DNA of 64,000 nt from assembly GCA_016722075.1 (NCBI GenBank), contig JADKGW010000001.1, forward strand, positions 496,001 through 560,000. Reading direction: 5' to 3'. Numbering within the stretch: position 1 is the first letter of the stretch; each line of letters begins with the position of its first letter. The DNA is from Candidatus Kouleothrix ribensis. Lineage in GTDB: Bacteria > Chloroflexota > Chloroflexia > Chloroflexales > Roseiflexaceae. The notes beneath the pieces were generated by a model. It made no database searches, was not told the DNA's origin, and saw only the letters and a list, made by a program, of their open reading frames with translations. Positions 37,033 through 44,837 of the stretch are shown here, one piece after another. Made by a program: the position numbers and the translations under genes.

Positions 37033-37821
37033 ATGTTCCATATGATGCAACAAGCCGACCAGCACGAGCAAGGCACACTGATCCAGTCGGTCCGCCGGGC
37101 CGCTGCGCTGTTGAAGGTGTTCGACAACGGCCCGACCGAGCTGGGCGTCAGCGAGCTCAGCCGTAAGACTCGGCTGCACAAAAGCACGGCCTCGCGGCTG
37201 CTGGCCACCATGGAGCGCGAGGGCCTGCTCGAGCGCGTGCCCGGCACCGAGAAATACCGGCTAGGCTTCATGCTGGTACGGCTGGCCGGCCAGGTCACGC
37301 ATTTCGGCGATATACGTGCGGCCGCGCTGCCGTTGCTGCTCGAGCTGGCCGAGCGCGCACGCGAGACGGCCATTCTCGCGGTGCGCGACGGCGACCAGGT
37401 GATGAATGTCGAGCAGGCCCACGGCCCGCACCTGGTGCGCGATGCCAACTGGGTTGGCCGGCGCACACCGCTGACCTGTGTGGCCAACGGCAAGGCGCTG
37501 CTGGCCTTCCAGCCGGCCGACGAGATCGAGCGCATCCTGGCTCGGCCGCTGCCGCGCTTCACCGACCGCACGATTGTCGACCCGGCCCGGCTGCGGGCCG
37601 ACCTGGCGCTCACGCGCGAGCGCGGCTACGCACTGGCGATCGGCGAGATCGAAGAGGGCCTGTATGGCGTAGCCGCGCCGGTGCGCGATGCGCAGGGCGC
37701 CGTACTTGCGGCGGTTAGCATCTCAGGCCCGGCCTACCGTGTCACCCCCGATCGGCTGCCCAAACTTGGCGCACTGGCGATCGACGCGGCCGCGCGGCTC
37801 TCGAACCGGCTCGGCCACTAA
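37033..37821 (+). CDS. IclR-family transcriptional regulator
   Basis: The product has 262 aa; an ATG at 37042 is an alternative start. The winged helix-turn-helix is at about residues 15-75 ('LGVSELSRKTRLHKSTASRL', then 'YRLGF'). The IclR ligand-binding domain covers about 85-255 ('GRRTPLTCVANGKALLAF', 'GEIEEGLYGVAAPVRD'). The family binds small carboxylates or amines and often regulates catabolic operons. Its position, divergent from the importer and co-directional with the demethylation genes, makes it the likely regulator of the whole locus. Confidence 0.93.
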   Translation: MFHMMQQADQHEQGTLIQSVRRAAALLKVFDNGPTELGVSELSRKTRLHKSTASRLLATMEREGLLERVPGTEKYRLGFMLVRLAGQVTHFGDIRAAALPLLLELAERARETAILAVRDGDQVMNVEQAHGPHLVRDANWVGRRTPLTCVANGKALLAFQPADEIERILARPLPRFTDRTIVDPARLRADLALTRERGYALAIGEIEEGLYGVAAPVRDAQGAVLAAVSISGPAYRVTPDRLPKLGALAIDAAARLSNRLGH

Positions 37822-37945
37822 AGCATACGCTACCGATGATCGCGAATCGGATCTACTACGATGCCCCGCAGCAACTGAGCAGATCGGCGCAGCCCGGCCT
37901 GCCATCATAACATGAATTGGCCTCGGCTTGCGGAAGGAGCACATT

Positions 37946-39661
37946 GTGAAGACTAGCCTGCAGATCGCCTCTCAAGCACACCTCGAGCATATTCGCTCGA
38001 TCGCCGAGCGCCTCGGCATCCCCGAAGCGTATGTCGAGTATCACGGCCGCTACAAGGCCAAGATCGACCTGAGCGTGCTCGATATGCTGCGCGACCGGCC
38101 GCTCGGCAAGTATATCCTGGTCACGGCGATCACGCCCACCCCGCTGGGCGAGGGCAAGACCACCATCACGATTGGGTTGGGCATGGCGCTCAGCCGCCTG
38201 GGCCGCAACGCAGCAATCGCGCTGCGCCAGAGCTCGCTCGGCCCGGCGTTTGGCGTCAAGGGCGGCGGCGCCGGCGGTGGCTACGCCCAGGTGGTGCCAC
38301 TCGAAGAGAGCATCGTCCACCTCAACGGCGATATTCACGCGATCGGCCAGGCCCACAATCAGATCGCCGCGCTGGTCGATAACAGCCTCTACCATGGGAA
38401 TCCGCTCGACATCGACCCTGACCGGATCGTCATCCGCCGGGTTGTGGATGTCAACGATCGCTTCCTGCGCAATATCACGATCGGCCAGGGCGGCGAGAAG
38501 AACGGCATCGCGCGCGCCACCGGCTTCGATATCACTGTCGCCAGCGAGCTGATGGCCATCCTCGCGCTCTCGACCGGCCGCACCAACACCGAGGCACTCA
38601 AGAGCCTGCGCCGGCGCATCGGCCAGATGGTCGTGGCGTTTACCCGCGGCGGCAAGCCCGTCACCGCCGACGATATCCACGCGGCCGGCGCGGCCACTGT
38701 GTTGATGCGCGAGACGCTCAAGCCCAACCTGATGCAGACGATCGAAAACACACCCGCATTTATCCACGCCGGGCCATTCGCGAATATTGCGCACGGCAAC
38801 TCGTCGATCGTGGCCGACCAGATCGGCCTGCGCGTGGCCGATTACCTGGTGACCGAGGCCGGCTTCGGCATGGACATGGGCGGCGAGAAGTTCTTCGACA
38901 TCAAGTGCCGCGCCTCGGGCCTGTGGCCGGCCGTGGCCGTGGTGGTCGCCACCATCCGCGCGCTCAAGAGCCATACCGGCAAGTACCACCTCACCCCCGG
39001 CAAGCCGCTTCCGCCCGAGCTGCTGGCCGAAAACCCCGACGACGTGCTGGCCGGTGGCGCGAACCTGCGCAAGCAGATCGAAAATGCGCGCGCGTTCGGC
39101 GTGCCGGTGGTGGTGGCGCTGAACGCCTTCCCCGAAGATATGCCGTCGGAGATCGAGGCCGTGCGCACGATCGCGCAGGCTGCCGGCGCCGAAGATATGG
39201 CCGTCAGCTCGGTGTTCGCCCAGGGTGGCGCGGGTGGCCTCGACCTGGCCCACAGAGTCATGGCTGCGGCTGAGCGCTCGCAGGCGACCCCACAGTTTCT
39301 CTATGCGCTCGACACGCCGATCAAGCAGAAGATCGACACGATCGCGCGGCGGATCTACGGCGCAGATGGCGTCAGCTACACCGACCTGGCCAGCCAGCAG
39401 ATCGCCGCGTTTGAGGCCAACGGCTTCGGCGGCCTGCCGATCTGCATGGCCAAGACGCCCCTGAGCCTGAGCCACGACGCCAAGCTCAAGGGCGTGCCTA
39501 GCGGCTATACCTTTCACATTCGCGAGGTGCGCGCCAGCGCCGGCGCCGGCTTCATCTACCCGCTGGCAGGAGATATGATGACCATGCCGGGGTTGGGGGC
39601 AGCCCCGGCGGCCCATTCGATCGATATCGACGAGAACGGCAACACGGTTGGATTGTTCTAG
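37946..39661 (+). CDS. fhs: Formate-tetrahydrofolate ligase
   Basis: The product is 571 aa from a GTG at 37946 with GGAAGGAG seven bases upstream; a TTG at 37928 would add six residues but has no spacing for a ribosome-binding site. The ATP loop 'TPTPLGEGKTTITIGLG' and downstream 'VKGGGAGGGYAQVVP' and 'ALKSLRRRIGQMVVAF' are standard for Fhs. The enzyme joins formate to THF using ATP, or runs in reverse to yield formate and ATP when one-carbon units from demethylation are oxidised. At the head of this cluster it links methyl groups released from quaternary amines to the folate pool. Confidence 0.96.
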   Translation: MKTSLQIASQAHLEHIRSIAERLGIPEAYVEYHGRYKAKIDLSVLDMLRDRPLGKYILVTAITPTPLGEGKTTITIGLGMALSRLGRNAAIALRQSSLGPAFGVKGGGAGGGYAQVVPLEESIVHLNGDIHAIGQAHNQIAALVDNSLYHGNPLDIDPDRIVIRRVVDVNDRFLRNITIGQGGEKNGIARATGFDITVASELMAILALSTGRTNTEALKSLRRRIGQMVVAFTRGGKPVTADDIHAAGAATVLMRETLKPNLMQTIENTPAFIHAGPFANIAHGNSSIVADQIGLRVADYLVTEAGFGMDMGGEKFFDIKCRASGLWPAVAVVVATIRALKSHTGKYHLTPGKPLPPELLAENPDDVLAGGANLRKQIENARAFGVPVVVALNAFPEDMPSEIEAVRTIAQAAGAEDMAVSSVFAQGGAGGLDLAHRVMAAAERSQATPQFLYALDTPIKQKIDTIARRIYGADGVSYTDLASQQIAAFEANGFGGLPICMAKTPLSLSHDAKLKGVPSGYTFHIREVRASAGAGFIYPLAGDMMTMPGLGAAPAAHSIDIDENGNTVGLF

Positions 39662-39668
39662 CACCACG

Positions 39669-39722
39669 GGTCAGGGGTCAGGAGGTAGCGCCTGTACGGC
39701 TCCGACCCCCAACTCCTGACTC
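39669..39722. repeat. Word-type inverted repeat between fhs and the methyltransferase gene
   Basis: A 'gtcaggggtcagg' left arm and a 'caactcctgactcctt' right arm flank a short centre. This is the same style as the other heptamer-word repeats here. The right arm ends where the ribosome-binding site of the next gene begins (tggagg). Confidence 0.6.
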
Positions 39723-39736
39723 CTTGGAGGAAGCAC

Positions 39737-41266
39737 ATGACCGAAGCAACCGACCGGCGGCGCGAGCGCCGCGCGCGCCAGGCCGGCGCCGCTGGCCCAC
39801 CCGCCATGCGGCCGATCACCTACGATCTGCCGATCTACGAGCTGCTTGGCCCCGAGGGCGAGCAGCGCATCCACGATGCCTCGATGCGCATCCTGCGCGA
39901 GCTGGGCATCGATTTCTACGATGACGAGATTCGCCAGATTCTGCGCGCGCACGGCGCCGATGTGCGCGGCGAGACGGTGTTCTTCGACGAAGAGCTGATC
40001 CTCACGTATGTGCGCAAGGCCCCCGGCCAGTTTACCCAGCTGGCGCGCAACCCAAGTCATAATGTCACGATCGGCGGCAACCAGATCGTGTTCGCGCCGG
40101 TGTATGGCTGCCCGTTCGTGCAGGATCTCGACCGCGGTCGCCGCGAGGCTACCCTGGCCGATTTCCAGAACTTCGTCAAGCTGGCCTACCTGAGCCCATA
40201 CATACACCACTCTGGCGGCACCGTGGTCGAGCCAACCGACGAGCCGGTATCGACGCGCCACCTGGACATGCTGCTCGGCCATATCACGTATAGCGACAAG
40301 GCGTTCATGGGCTCGGTGACGGCCGGCACGAACGCCGCCGATAGTGTGGCGCTGGCCGAGATTCTGTTTGGCGCCGATGCCATTCGCGCCAACCCGGCGC
40401 TGCTCTCGCTGATCAATGTCAGCAGCCCGCGCCGCTACGACGACCGCATGTTGGCGAGCATCAAGGTGTATGCCCGCGCGCGCCAGGCGATGATCATCAC
40501 GCCATTCATTCTGGCCGGTGCAATGGGCCCCACCAGCATCGCCGGCACGGCCGCGCAGCTGAACGCCGAGGCGCTGGCCGGCATCGCGCTGTGCCAGATG
40601 ATCAACCCCGGCACGCCGGTGGTGTATGGCTCGTTTCTGTCGACGATCGACTTGCAGAGCGGCGCGCCGACCTTCGGCACGCCCGAGAGCCAGGTCGCGC
40701 TGTATGTCAGCGCGCAGATGGCCCGCCGCTACGGGCTGCCGTTCCGCGGCGGCGGTACCTTCTCGAGCGCAAAGCTGCCCGACGCGCAGGCCGGCTACGA
40801 GTCGGTCATGGTTATGATCCCGACGATCATGGCCCGCACCAACTTCGTGCTGCACGCCGCCGGCTGGCTCGAAAATGGCCTGGTATCGGGCTACGAGAAG
40901 TTCGTGCTCGACTGCGAGATCCTGGGCATGCTGCATACCTGGGCCAGGGGCATCGATCTGTCTGACGAGGCGTTTGCGTTCGATGCGTTCCAGGAGGTGC
41001 CGCCAGGTGGCCATTTCCTCGGCACTGCGCACACCATGCGCCACTTCCGCGACGCGTTCTACCGCGCCGAGCTGTTCGATTACAGCTCGGCCGAGCAGTG
41101 GGAGCTGAACGGTAGCCGCGATGCCTATGCGCGTGCCAATGCCAAGCTCAAGCAGTTGCTGGCCGGCTACCAGGCCCCCGCGCTCGACGCCGGCGTGGCC
41201 CAGGCGCTGCACGAGTATGTCGCCCGGCGTAAGCTGGCAATCGCCCACGAGCCGCACGATTTCTGA
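39737..41266 (+). CDS. MttB-superfamily methylamine/betaine:corrinoid methyltransferase (non-pyrrolysine)
   Basis: The product has 509 aa with GGAGG seven bases before the ATG. Family features include 'ASMRILRELGIDFYDDEIRQ', 'LSPYIHHSGGTVVEPTD', 'GTAAQLNAEALAGIALCQMI' and 'GSFLSTIDLQSGAPTFGTPE'. This is the MttB (PF06253) TIM-barrel family. The whole frame is read with sense codons and has no internal TAG, so it belongs to the non-pyrrolysine branch that includes glycine betaine methyltransferase MtgB. It should transfer a methyl group from a quaternary amine to the Co(I) corrinoid on the protein encoded next. Substrate is inferred from the neighbouring betaine importer. Confidence 0.92.
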   Translation: MTEATDRRRERRARQAGAAGPPAMRPITYDLPIYELLGPEGEQRIHDASMRILRELGIDFYDDEIRQILRAHGADVRGETVFFDEELILTYVRKAPGQFTQLARNPSHNVTIGGNQIVFAPVYGCPFVQDLDRGRREATLADFQNFVKLAYLSPYIHHSGGTVVEPTDEPVSTRHLDMLLGHITYSDKAFMGSVTAGTNAADSVALAEILFGADAIRANPALLSLINVSSPRRYDDRMLASIKVYARARQAMIITPFILAGAMGPTSIAGTAAQLNAEALAGIALCQMINPGTPVVYGSFLSTIDLQSGAPTFGTPESQVALYVSAQMARRYGLPFRGGGTFSSAKLPDAQAGYESVMVMIPTIMARTNFVLHAAGWLENGLVSGYEKFVLDCEILGMLHTWARGIDLSDEAFAFDAFQEVPPGGHFLGTAHTMRHFRDAFYRAELFDYSSAEQWELNGSRDAYARANAKLKQLLAGYQAPALDAGVAQALHEYVARRKLAIAHEPHDF

Positions 41267-41357
41267 GCCTTCAGCGCAACATCCTCGTTCTGGTGCGGCG
41301 TAGTCGCATCAGCATGGGCTGGCGCTGCTCTAGCCTACAGATGGGGGGAATGTCGAG

Positions 41358-42030
41358 ATGGATTTTTCCGATCTGAGCGATGATGACCTCTGGCTACAGA
41401 TCCAGGACGACCTGTACGACGGCATGAAAGAGGATGTCGCCGCCGAGACACGCGCGGCGCTGGCGCGCGGCTATAGCCCGCAGGATGTGCTGGCCAAAGG
41501 CCTCGTCGCGGGTATGGATATCGTCGGCGTCGATTTCCGCGATGGCGTGCTGTTCGTGCCCGAGGTGCTGATGGCCGCTCACGCCATGAAGGCCGGCATG
41601 GAGATCCTGCGCCCGCTGCTGGTCGAGACCGGCGCCGAGCGGATCGGCACCATGGTCATCGGCACGGTCAAAGGCGACATCCACGACATCGGCAAGAACC
41701 TGGTGGCGATGATGATGGAGGGCGCCGGCTTCGAGGTGATCAACCTGGGTATCAACAACGACGCCGATAAGTTCATCAATGCGATCAGGTCGCATCACGC
41801 CCGACATCGTGGGCATGAGCGCGCTGCTCACCACGACAATGCCGTATATGAAGGTGGTGATCGATGCGCTTGGCGAAGAGGGCATGCGCGACGCGGTGTA
41901 TGTGATGGTCGGTGGCGCGCCCGTCACCGAGACGTTTGCCAGGGCCGTCGGCGCCGACGCGTATGGCCGTGACGCGGCCGTGGCGGTCGAGCTGGCCAAA
42001 GCATTCATGAACAAACGCCGGGCCGCGTAG
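41358..42030 (+). pseudogene. Corrinoid-binding methyl-carrier protein (MtgC/MttC type), interrupted by a +1 frameshift
   Basis: The first frame gives an N-terminal helical cap plus 'GTVKGDIHDIGKNLVAMMME', the DxHxxG cobalamin-binding motif, up to 'NNDADKFINAI' at about 41786. The rest of the Rossmann domain is in the next frame: 'PDIVGMSALLTTTMPYMKVV' to the stop at 42028-42030. Removing one G from the GG at 41788-41789 restores a single 223-aa protein ('FINAISRITPDIVGMSALL'), the normal length for the family. The two halves show no other decay. It is either a very recent mutation, a sequencing or assembly error, or a programmed shift. The protein carries the methyl group between the two methyltransferase steps. 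Confidence 0.9.
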
Positions 42031-42086
42031 GGGCGCCATATATGGCGCCCTAAATGGCACCGGGGGCCGCGCGCCATATATGGCGC
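42031..42086. repeat. Two copies of a 16-20 bp palindrome between corrinoid and activator genes
   Basis: gggcgccatatatggcgccc (42031-42050) is a perfect palindrome starting at the base after the corrinoid stop codon. Its core gcgccatatatggcgc recurs at 42071-42086. They could form mRNA hairpins or bind a dimeric regulator. The following ATG and ribosome-binding site are clear of them. Confidence 0.8.
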
Positions 42087-42108
42087 CCATGGCACCGCAC
42101 CACGAGGC

Positions 42109-44205
42109 ATGTCTATGCCCGAAACCCAGCCAACCCATCAGGTCGTCTTCCAGCCCTCCGGCCGCCAGGGCCGGATCGCCGCCGGCACCAGCCTGCTCGA
42201 CGCCGCCCGCCGGCTGGGTGTCGATGTCGATAGCATCTGCGGCGGGCGCCAGACCTGCGGTAAGTGCAAGGTGCTGGTCGAGGCCGGCGAGTTTGCGCAG
42301 TATGCGCTCAGCTCGGCTGCCGACCACCTGACGCCCGCCGAGGCCGACGAGCTAGGCTACTTCGCACGCCACGGCGGCCAGCCTGCCGGCGCGCGGCTCT
42401 CGTGCGCCGCCGGTGTGTGCGGCGATCTGCTGGTGACCGTGCCGCCCGAAAGCCAGTCGCACCGCCAGATCATCCGCAAGAGCGCCACCGAACGCGTGAT
42501 CGCGATCGATCCGACCCTGCGCCAGGTGTTCGTCGAGGTCGAGCCGCACCAGCTTGGCGCGCGCAAAGGCGACTGGGAGCGCCTGCAGGAGGCGCTGCAG
42601 CGCGAGTGGGGCTTCGAGCGGCTGCGCATCGACCTGCAGGCGCTGCGCCGGCTCGGCCCGGCGCTCAAATCTGGCAAGCAGCGCATCAGCGTGGTGGTGT
42701 GGAACGACGCCGAGGTGATCGACGTGCAGCCGGGCTACCACGAGGGCCTGTACGGCCTGGCCGTCGATCTCGGCTCCACCACCGTGGCCGCGCACCTGTG
42801 CGACCTGCGCACCGGCGCGGTGCTGGCGACCGAGTCGATGATTAATCCGCAGGTGACCTACGGCGAAGATCTGATGAGCCGGGTCAGCTATGCTATGCTG
42901 CACGCCGACGGCCTGCAGAAGCTGCACGCGGCGATCATCGCCGGGCTGAACAAGCTGGCCGGCCTGGCCGCCCACGCCGCCGGCCTGCGCGCCCGCGATA
43001 TCCACGAGATTGTGCTGGCCGGCAACACCGTGATGCACCACATCCTGCTCGGCCTCGACCCGACCGACCTGGGCGGTGCGCCGTTTACGCTCGCCACCCA
43101 CGCGCCGATCGATATCAAGGCCCGCGACCTGGGCCTGAAGCTGCACCCCGGCGCCAACGCCCACTTTATGGCGCTCGAGGCCGGCCACGTCGGCTCCGAT
43201 AACGTCGGCGTGCTGGTGGCCGAGGCGCCCGACCAGCAGGATGCGATCATGCTGGTGATCGACGTAGGCACCAACGCCGAGATCCTGCTCGGCAACCGCG
43301 AGCGCCTGCTCAGCTGCAGCAGCCCGACCGGCCCGGCCTTCGAGGGTGCCCAGATCGCCCACGGCCAGCGCGCCGCCCCCGGCGCGATCGAGCGCGTGCG
43401 GATCGACCCGGCCACCGGCGAGCCGCGCTTCAAGCTGATCGGCCGCGATGCCTGGTCCAACACACTGGCCCCCGCCGAGATTGGCGCTACCGGCATCTGC
43501 GGCTCGGGCATCATCGAAGCCGTCGCCGAGCTGTTTACCGCCGGGATCGTGCGCGCCGACGGGCGCTTCACTTCTGAAGAACCAGGAGATGAGGAGGCCA
43601 GGAGGCAAGGAGGTGGCGGGATCGCCCGCTCCCGATCTCCCGGTCTTCCGGTCTCCTGGTTTCACCGGCTGCGCTGGAACGGCCCCAAAGCCGAGTATGT
43701 TCTTGCCACCGCCGACCAGACCGCCACCGGCCGCGAGATTGTGGTGACGCAGGATGATGTGCGCAATATTCAGCTGGCCAAGGGCGCGCTCTATGCCGGC
43801 TGCAAGCTGCTGATGCGCCGCCGCGGCGTCCAGCACGTTGACACGATCGTGCTGGCCGGTGCGTTCGGCAGCTATATCGACCCGCTGCGCGCCATGGTGT
43901 TGGGCCTGTACCCCGACTGCGCCCTGTCGCAGGTGTATGCGGTCGGCAATGCCGCCGGCGACGGCGCGCGCATCGTGCTGCTCAGCAAGGCCCGCCGCGC
44001 CGAGGCCGCCCAGGCCGCGCGCAAGGTCGAGTATATCGAGACCGCGATCGACCCGGAGTTCCAGGCCGAGTTCGTCGGCGCCATGCACCTGCCGCACATG
44101 ACCGACACATTCCCGCATCTCGACGCGCTCGGCATCCTGCCGGCCCGCGCCGAGGTCGCCGCGAGCGACCGCGCCCGCCGCCGCCGCGAGCGGCAGAATA
44201 GGTAA
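42109..44205 (+). CDS. RamA-like corrinoid reductive activator (2Fe-2S + ASKHA/DUF4445)
   Basis: The product has 698 aa; an ATG at 42115 is an alternative and has better spacing to GAGG. The N-terminal 2Fe-2S ferredoxin domain uses Cys44, Cys50, Cys53 and Cys99. A linker and an actin-like ASKHA ATPase domain follow: 'LYGLAVDLGSTTVAAHLCDL', 'IMLVIDVGTNAEILLGN', 'GATGICGSGIIEAVAELF', 'LAGAFGSYIDPLRAM'. Such proteins use ATP to reduce Co(II) corrinoid back to the active Co(I) state after accidental oxidation. Residues about 490-517 (EEPGDEEARRQGGGG through SRSPGLPVSWF) come from a palindromic insertion and have no place in the family. Its place after the corrinoid gene defines its client. Confidence 0.92.
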   Translation: MSMPETQPTHQVVFQPSGRQGRIAAGTSLLDAARRLGVDVDSICGGRQTCGKCKVLVEAGEFAQYALSSAADHLTPAEADELGYFARHGGQPAGARLSCAAGVCGDLLVTVPPESQSHRQIIRKSATERVIAIDPTLRQVFVEVEPHQLGARKGDWERLQEALQREWGFERLRIDLQALRRLGPALKSGKQRISVVVWNDAEVIDVQPGYHEGLYGLAVDLGSTTVAAHLCDLRTGAVLATESMINPQVTYGEDLMSRVSYAMLHADGLQKLHAAIIAGLNKLAGLAAHAAGLRARDIHEIVLAGNTVMHHILLGLDPTDLGGAPFTLATHAPIDIKARDLGLKLHPGANAHFMALEAGHVGSDNVGVLVAEAPDQQDAIMLVIDVGTNAEILLGNRERLLSCSSPTGPAFEGAQIAHGQRAAPGAIERVRIDPATGEPRFKLIGRDAWSNTLAPAEIGATGICGSGIIEAVAELFTAGIVRADGRFTSEEPGDEEARRQGGGGIARSRSPGLPVSWFHRLRWNGPKAEYVLATADQTATGREIVVTQDDVRNIQLAKGALYAGCKLLMRRRGVQHVDTIVLAGAFGSYIDPLRAMVLGLYPDCALSQVYAVGNAAGDGARIVLLSKARRAEAAQAARKVEYIETAIDPEFQAEFVGAMHLPHMTDTFPHLDALGILPARAEVAASDRARRRRERQNR
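43580..43661. repeat. In-frame palindromic word element inside the activator gene
   Basis: The ends are perfect 10-bp inverted arms (aaccaggaga 43580-43589; tctcctggtt 43652-43661). Between them are GGAG-rich words on one side and CTCCCG-rich words on the other, similar to the satellite at 3761-4004. The insert keeps the reading frame open. Confidence 0.85.
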
Positions 44206-44207
44206 AA

Positions 44208-44258
44208 CCACCAAGACACCAAGCGATATTAAACTTGGTGCCTTGGCGTCTTGGTGGT
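44208..44258. repeat. Word-type inverted repeat between activator and DinB genes
   Basis: The left arm ccaccaagacaccaag and right arm cttggtgccttggcgtcttggtgg surround an AT-rich centre. The hairpin lies three bases after the activator stop and could end or attenuate transcription before the DinB gene. Confidence 0.8.
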
Positions 44259-44271
44259 TAGAAAGTTATCT

Positions 44272-44730
44272 ATGTCCCGACGCAGCGTTCTAATCGAATC
44301 GCTCGAGGCCACCCCGCGCGACCTGGCGCGCATGCTGCGGCGTATCGACGCTACCGCCGCATGCTGGCGCCCTGCACCCGGCGAGTGGTGCATCGCCGAT
44401 GTGGTCGCGCATCTGGGCTATATCGAGGCGCCCTACCTGGCCCGCCTGCGCCGGGTGGCCGAGCTCGACAACCCGTTCGAGCCATACCTGCACCCCGACG
44501 AACGCGCGCACGATCTGGCCCGCCCGCTGGCTGCGCTGCTCGACGAGTTCGTGGGCCGCCGCGCCGAAACCGTCGCGTTCCTGGCCAGCCTGCAGCAGCG
44601 CGATTGGGGCCGCCCGCTGGTACACGCCACGCTCGGCCCAACCAGGTTGCGCGACCAGGTCCAAGAGCTGGTAAGCCACGACAATACACACCTCGCGCAG
44701 ATCGTGTCGCTGCGCGAGGCTTTAACGTAG
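44272..44730 (+). CDS. DinB-like four-helix protein
   Basis: The product is 152 aa from the ATG at 44272; an in-frame GTG at 44251 is inside the repeat and unlikely. 'WCIADVVAHLGYIEAPYLAR' with the first metal-site His and 'LVSHDNTHLAQIVSLRE' with two further His residues match the DinB/YfiT three-His metal site. Such proteins are often bacillithiol- or mycothiol-dependent transferases or metal hydrolases. A direct role in methyl transfer is not implied. The IS4 element sits about 117 bp downstream. Confidence 0.8.
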   Translation: MSRRSVLIESLEATPRDLARMLRRIDATAACWRPAPGEWCIADVVAHLGYIEAPYLARLRRVAELDNPFEPYLHPDERAHDLARPLAALLDEFVGRRAETVAFLASLQQRDWGRPLVHATLGPTRLRDQVQELVSHDNTHLAQIVSLREALT

Positions 44731-44744
44731 AATATCCCACCCTC

Positions 44745-44837
44745 TGCCCTCCCCTGTGTTAGGGGAAAGGGAAAACAGGTTGTGGTGCCAGTGCGGGCGC
44801 AAGCGCCCGCACTGGCACCACAACCATACCCCCCTCT
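44745..44837. repeat. Modular hairpin element, copy 3 (left part)
   Basis: The central stem is 23 bp, perfect, 44778-44800 with 44803-44825, loop aa. It differs in sequence from the stem of copies 1 and 2 but lies in the same flanking context ('cctcccctg...aggggaaagg' to the left, 'atacccccctctcc' to the right). The right part is cut by the IS4 element and continues at about 46212-46230. Confidence 0.85.

Noticed and set aside
37856..39667. Long antisense frames opposite fhs, the activator gene (42352-44214), ribY (13174-14271) and the membrane subtilase (8395-9768)
   Set aside because: They mirror strongly supported genes in GC-rich DNA, show no family motifs and have composition typical of shadow frames.
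39737..41266. Pyrrolysine-containing MttB
   Set aside because: The gene runs its full 509 codons without an in-frame TAG, and no pyl genes are in the window, so this is the non-pyrrolysine branch.
41779..42030. Separate small gene of 83 aa
   Set aside because: It is the C-terminal half of the frameshifted corrinoid protein, with the fold continuing from the upstream frame.
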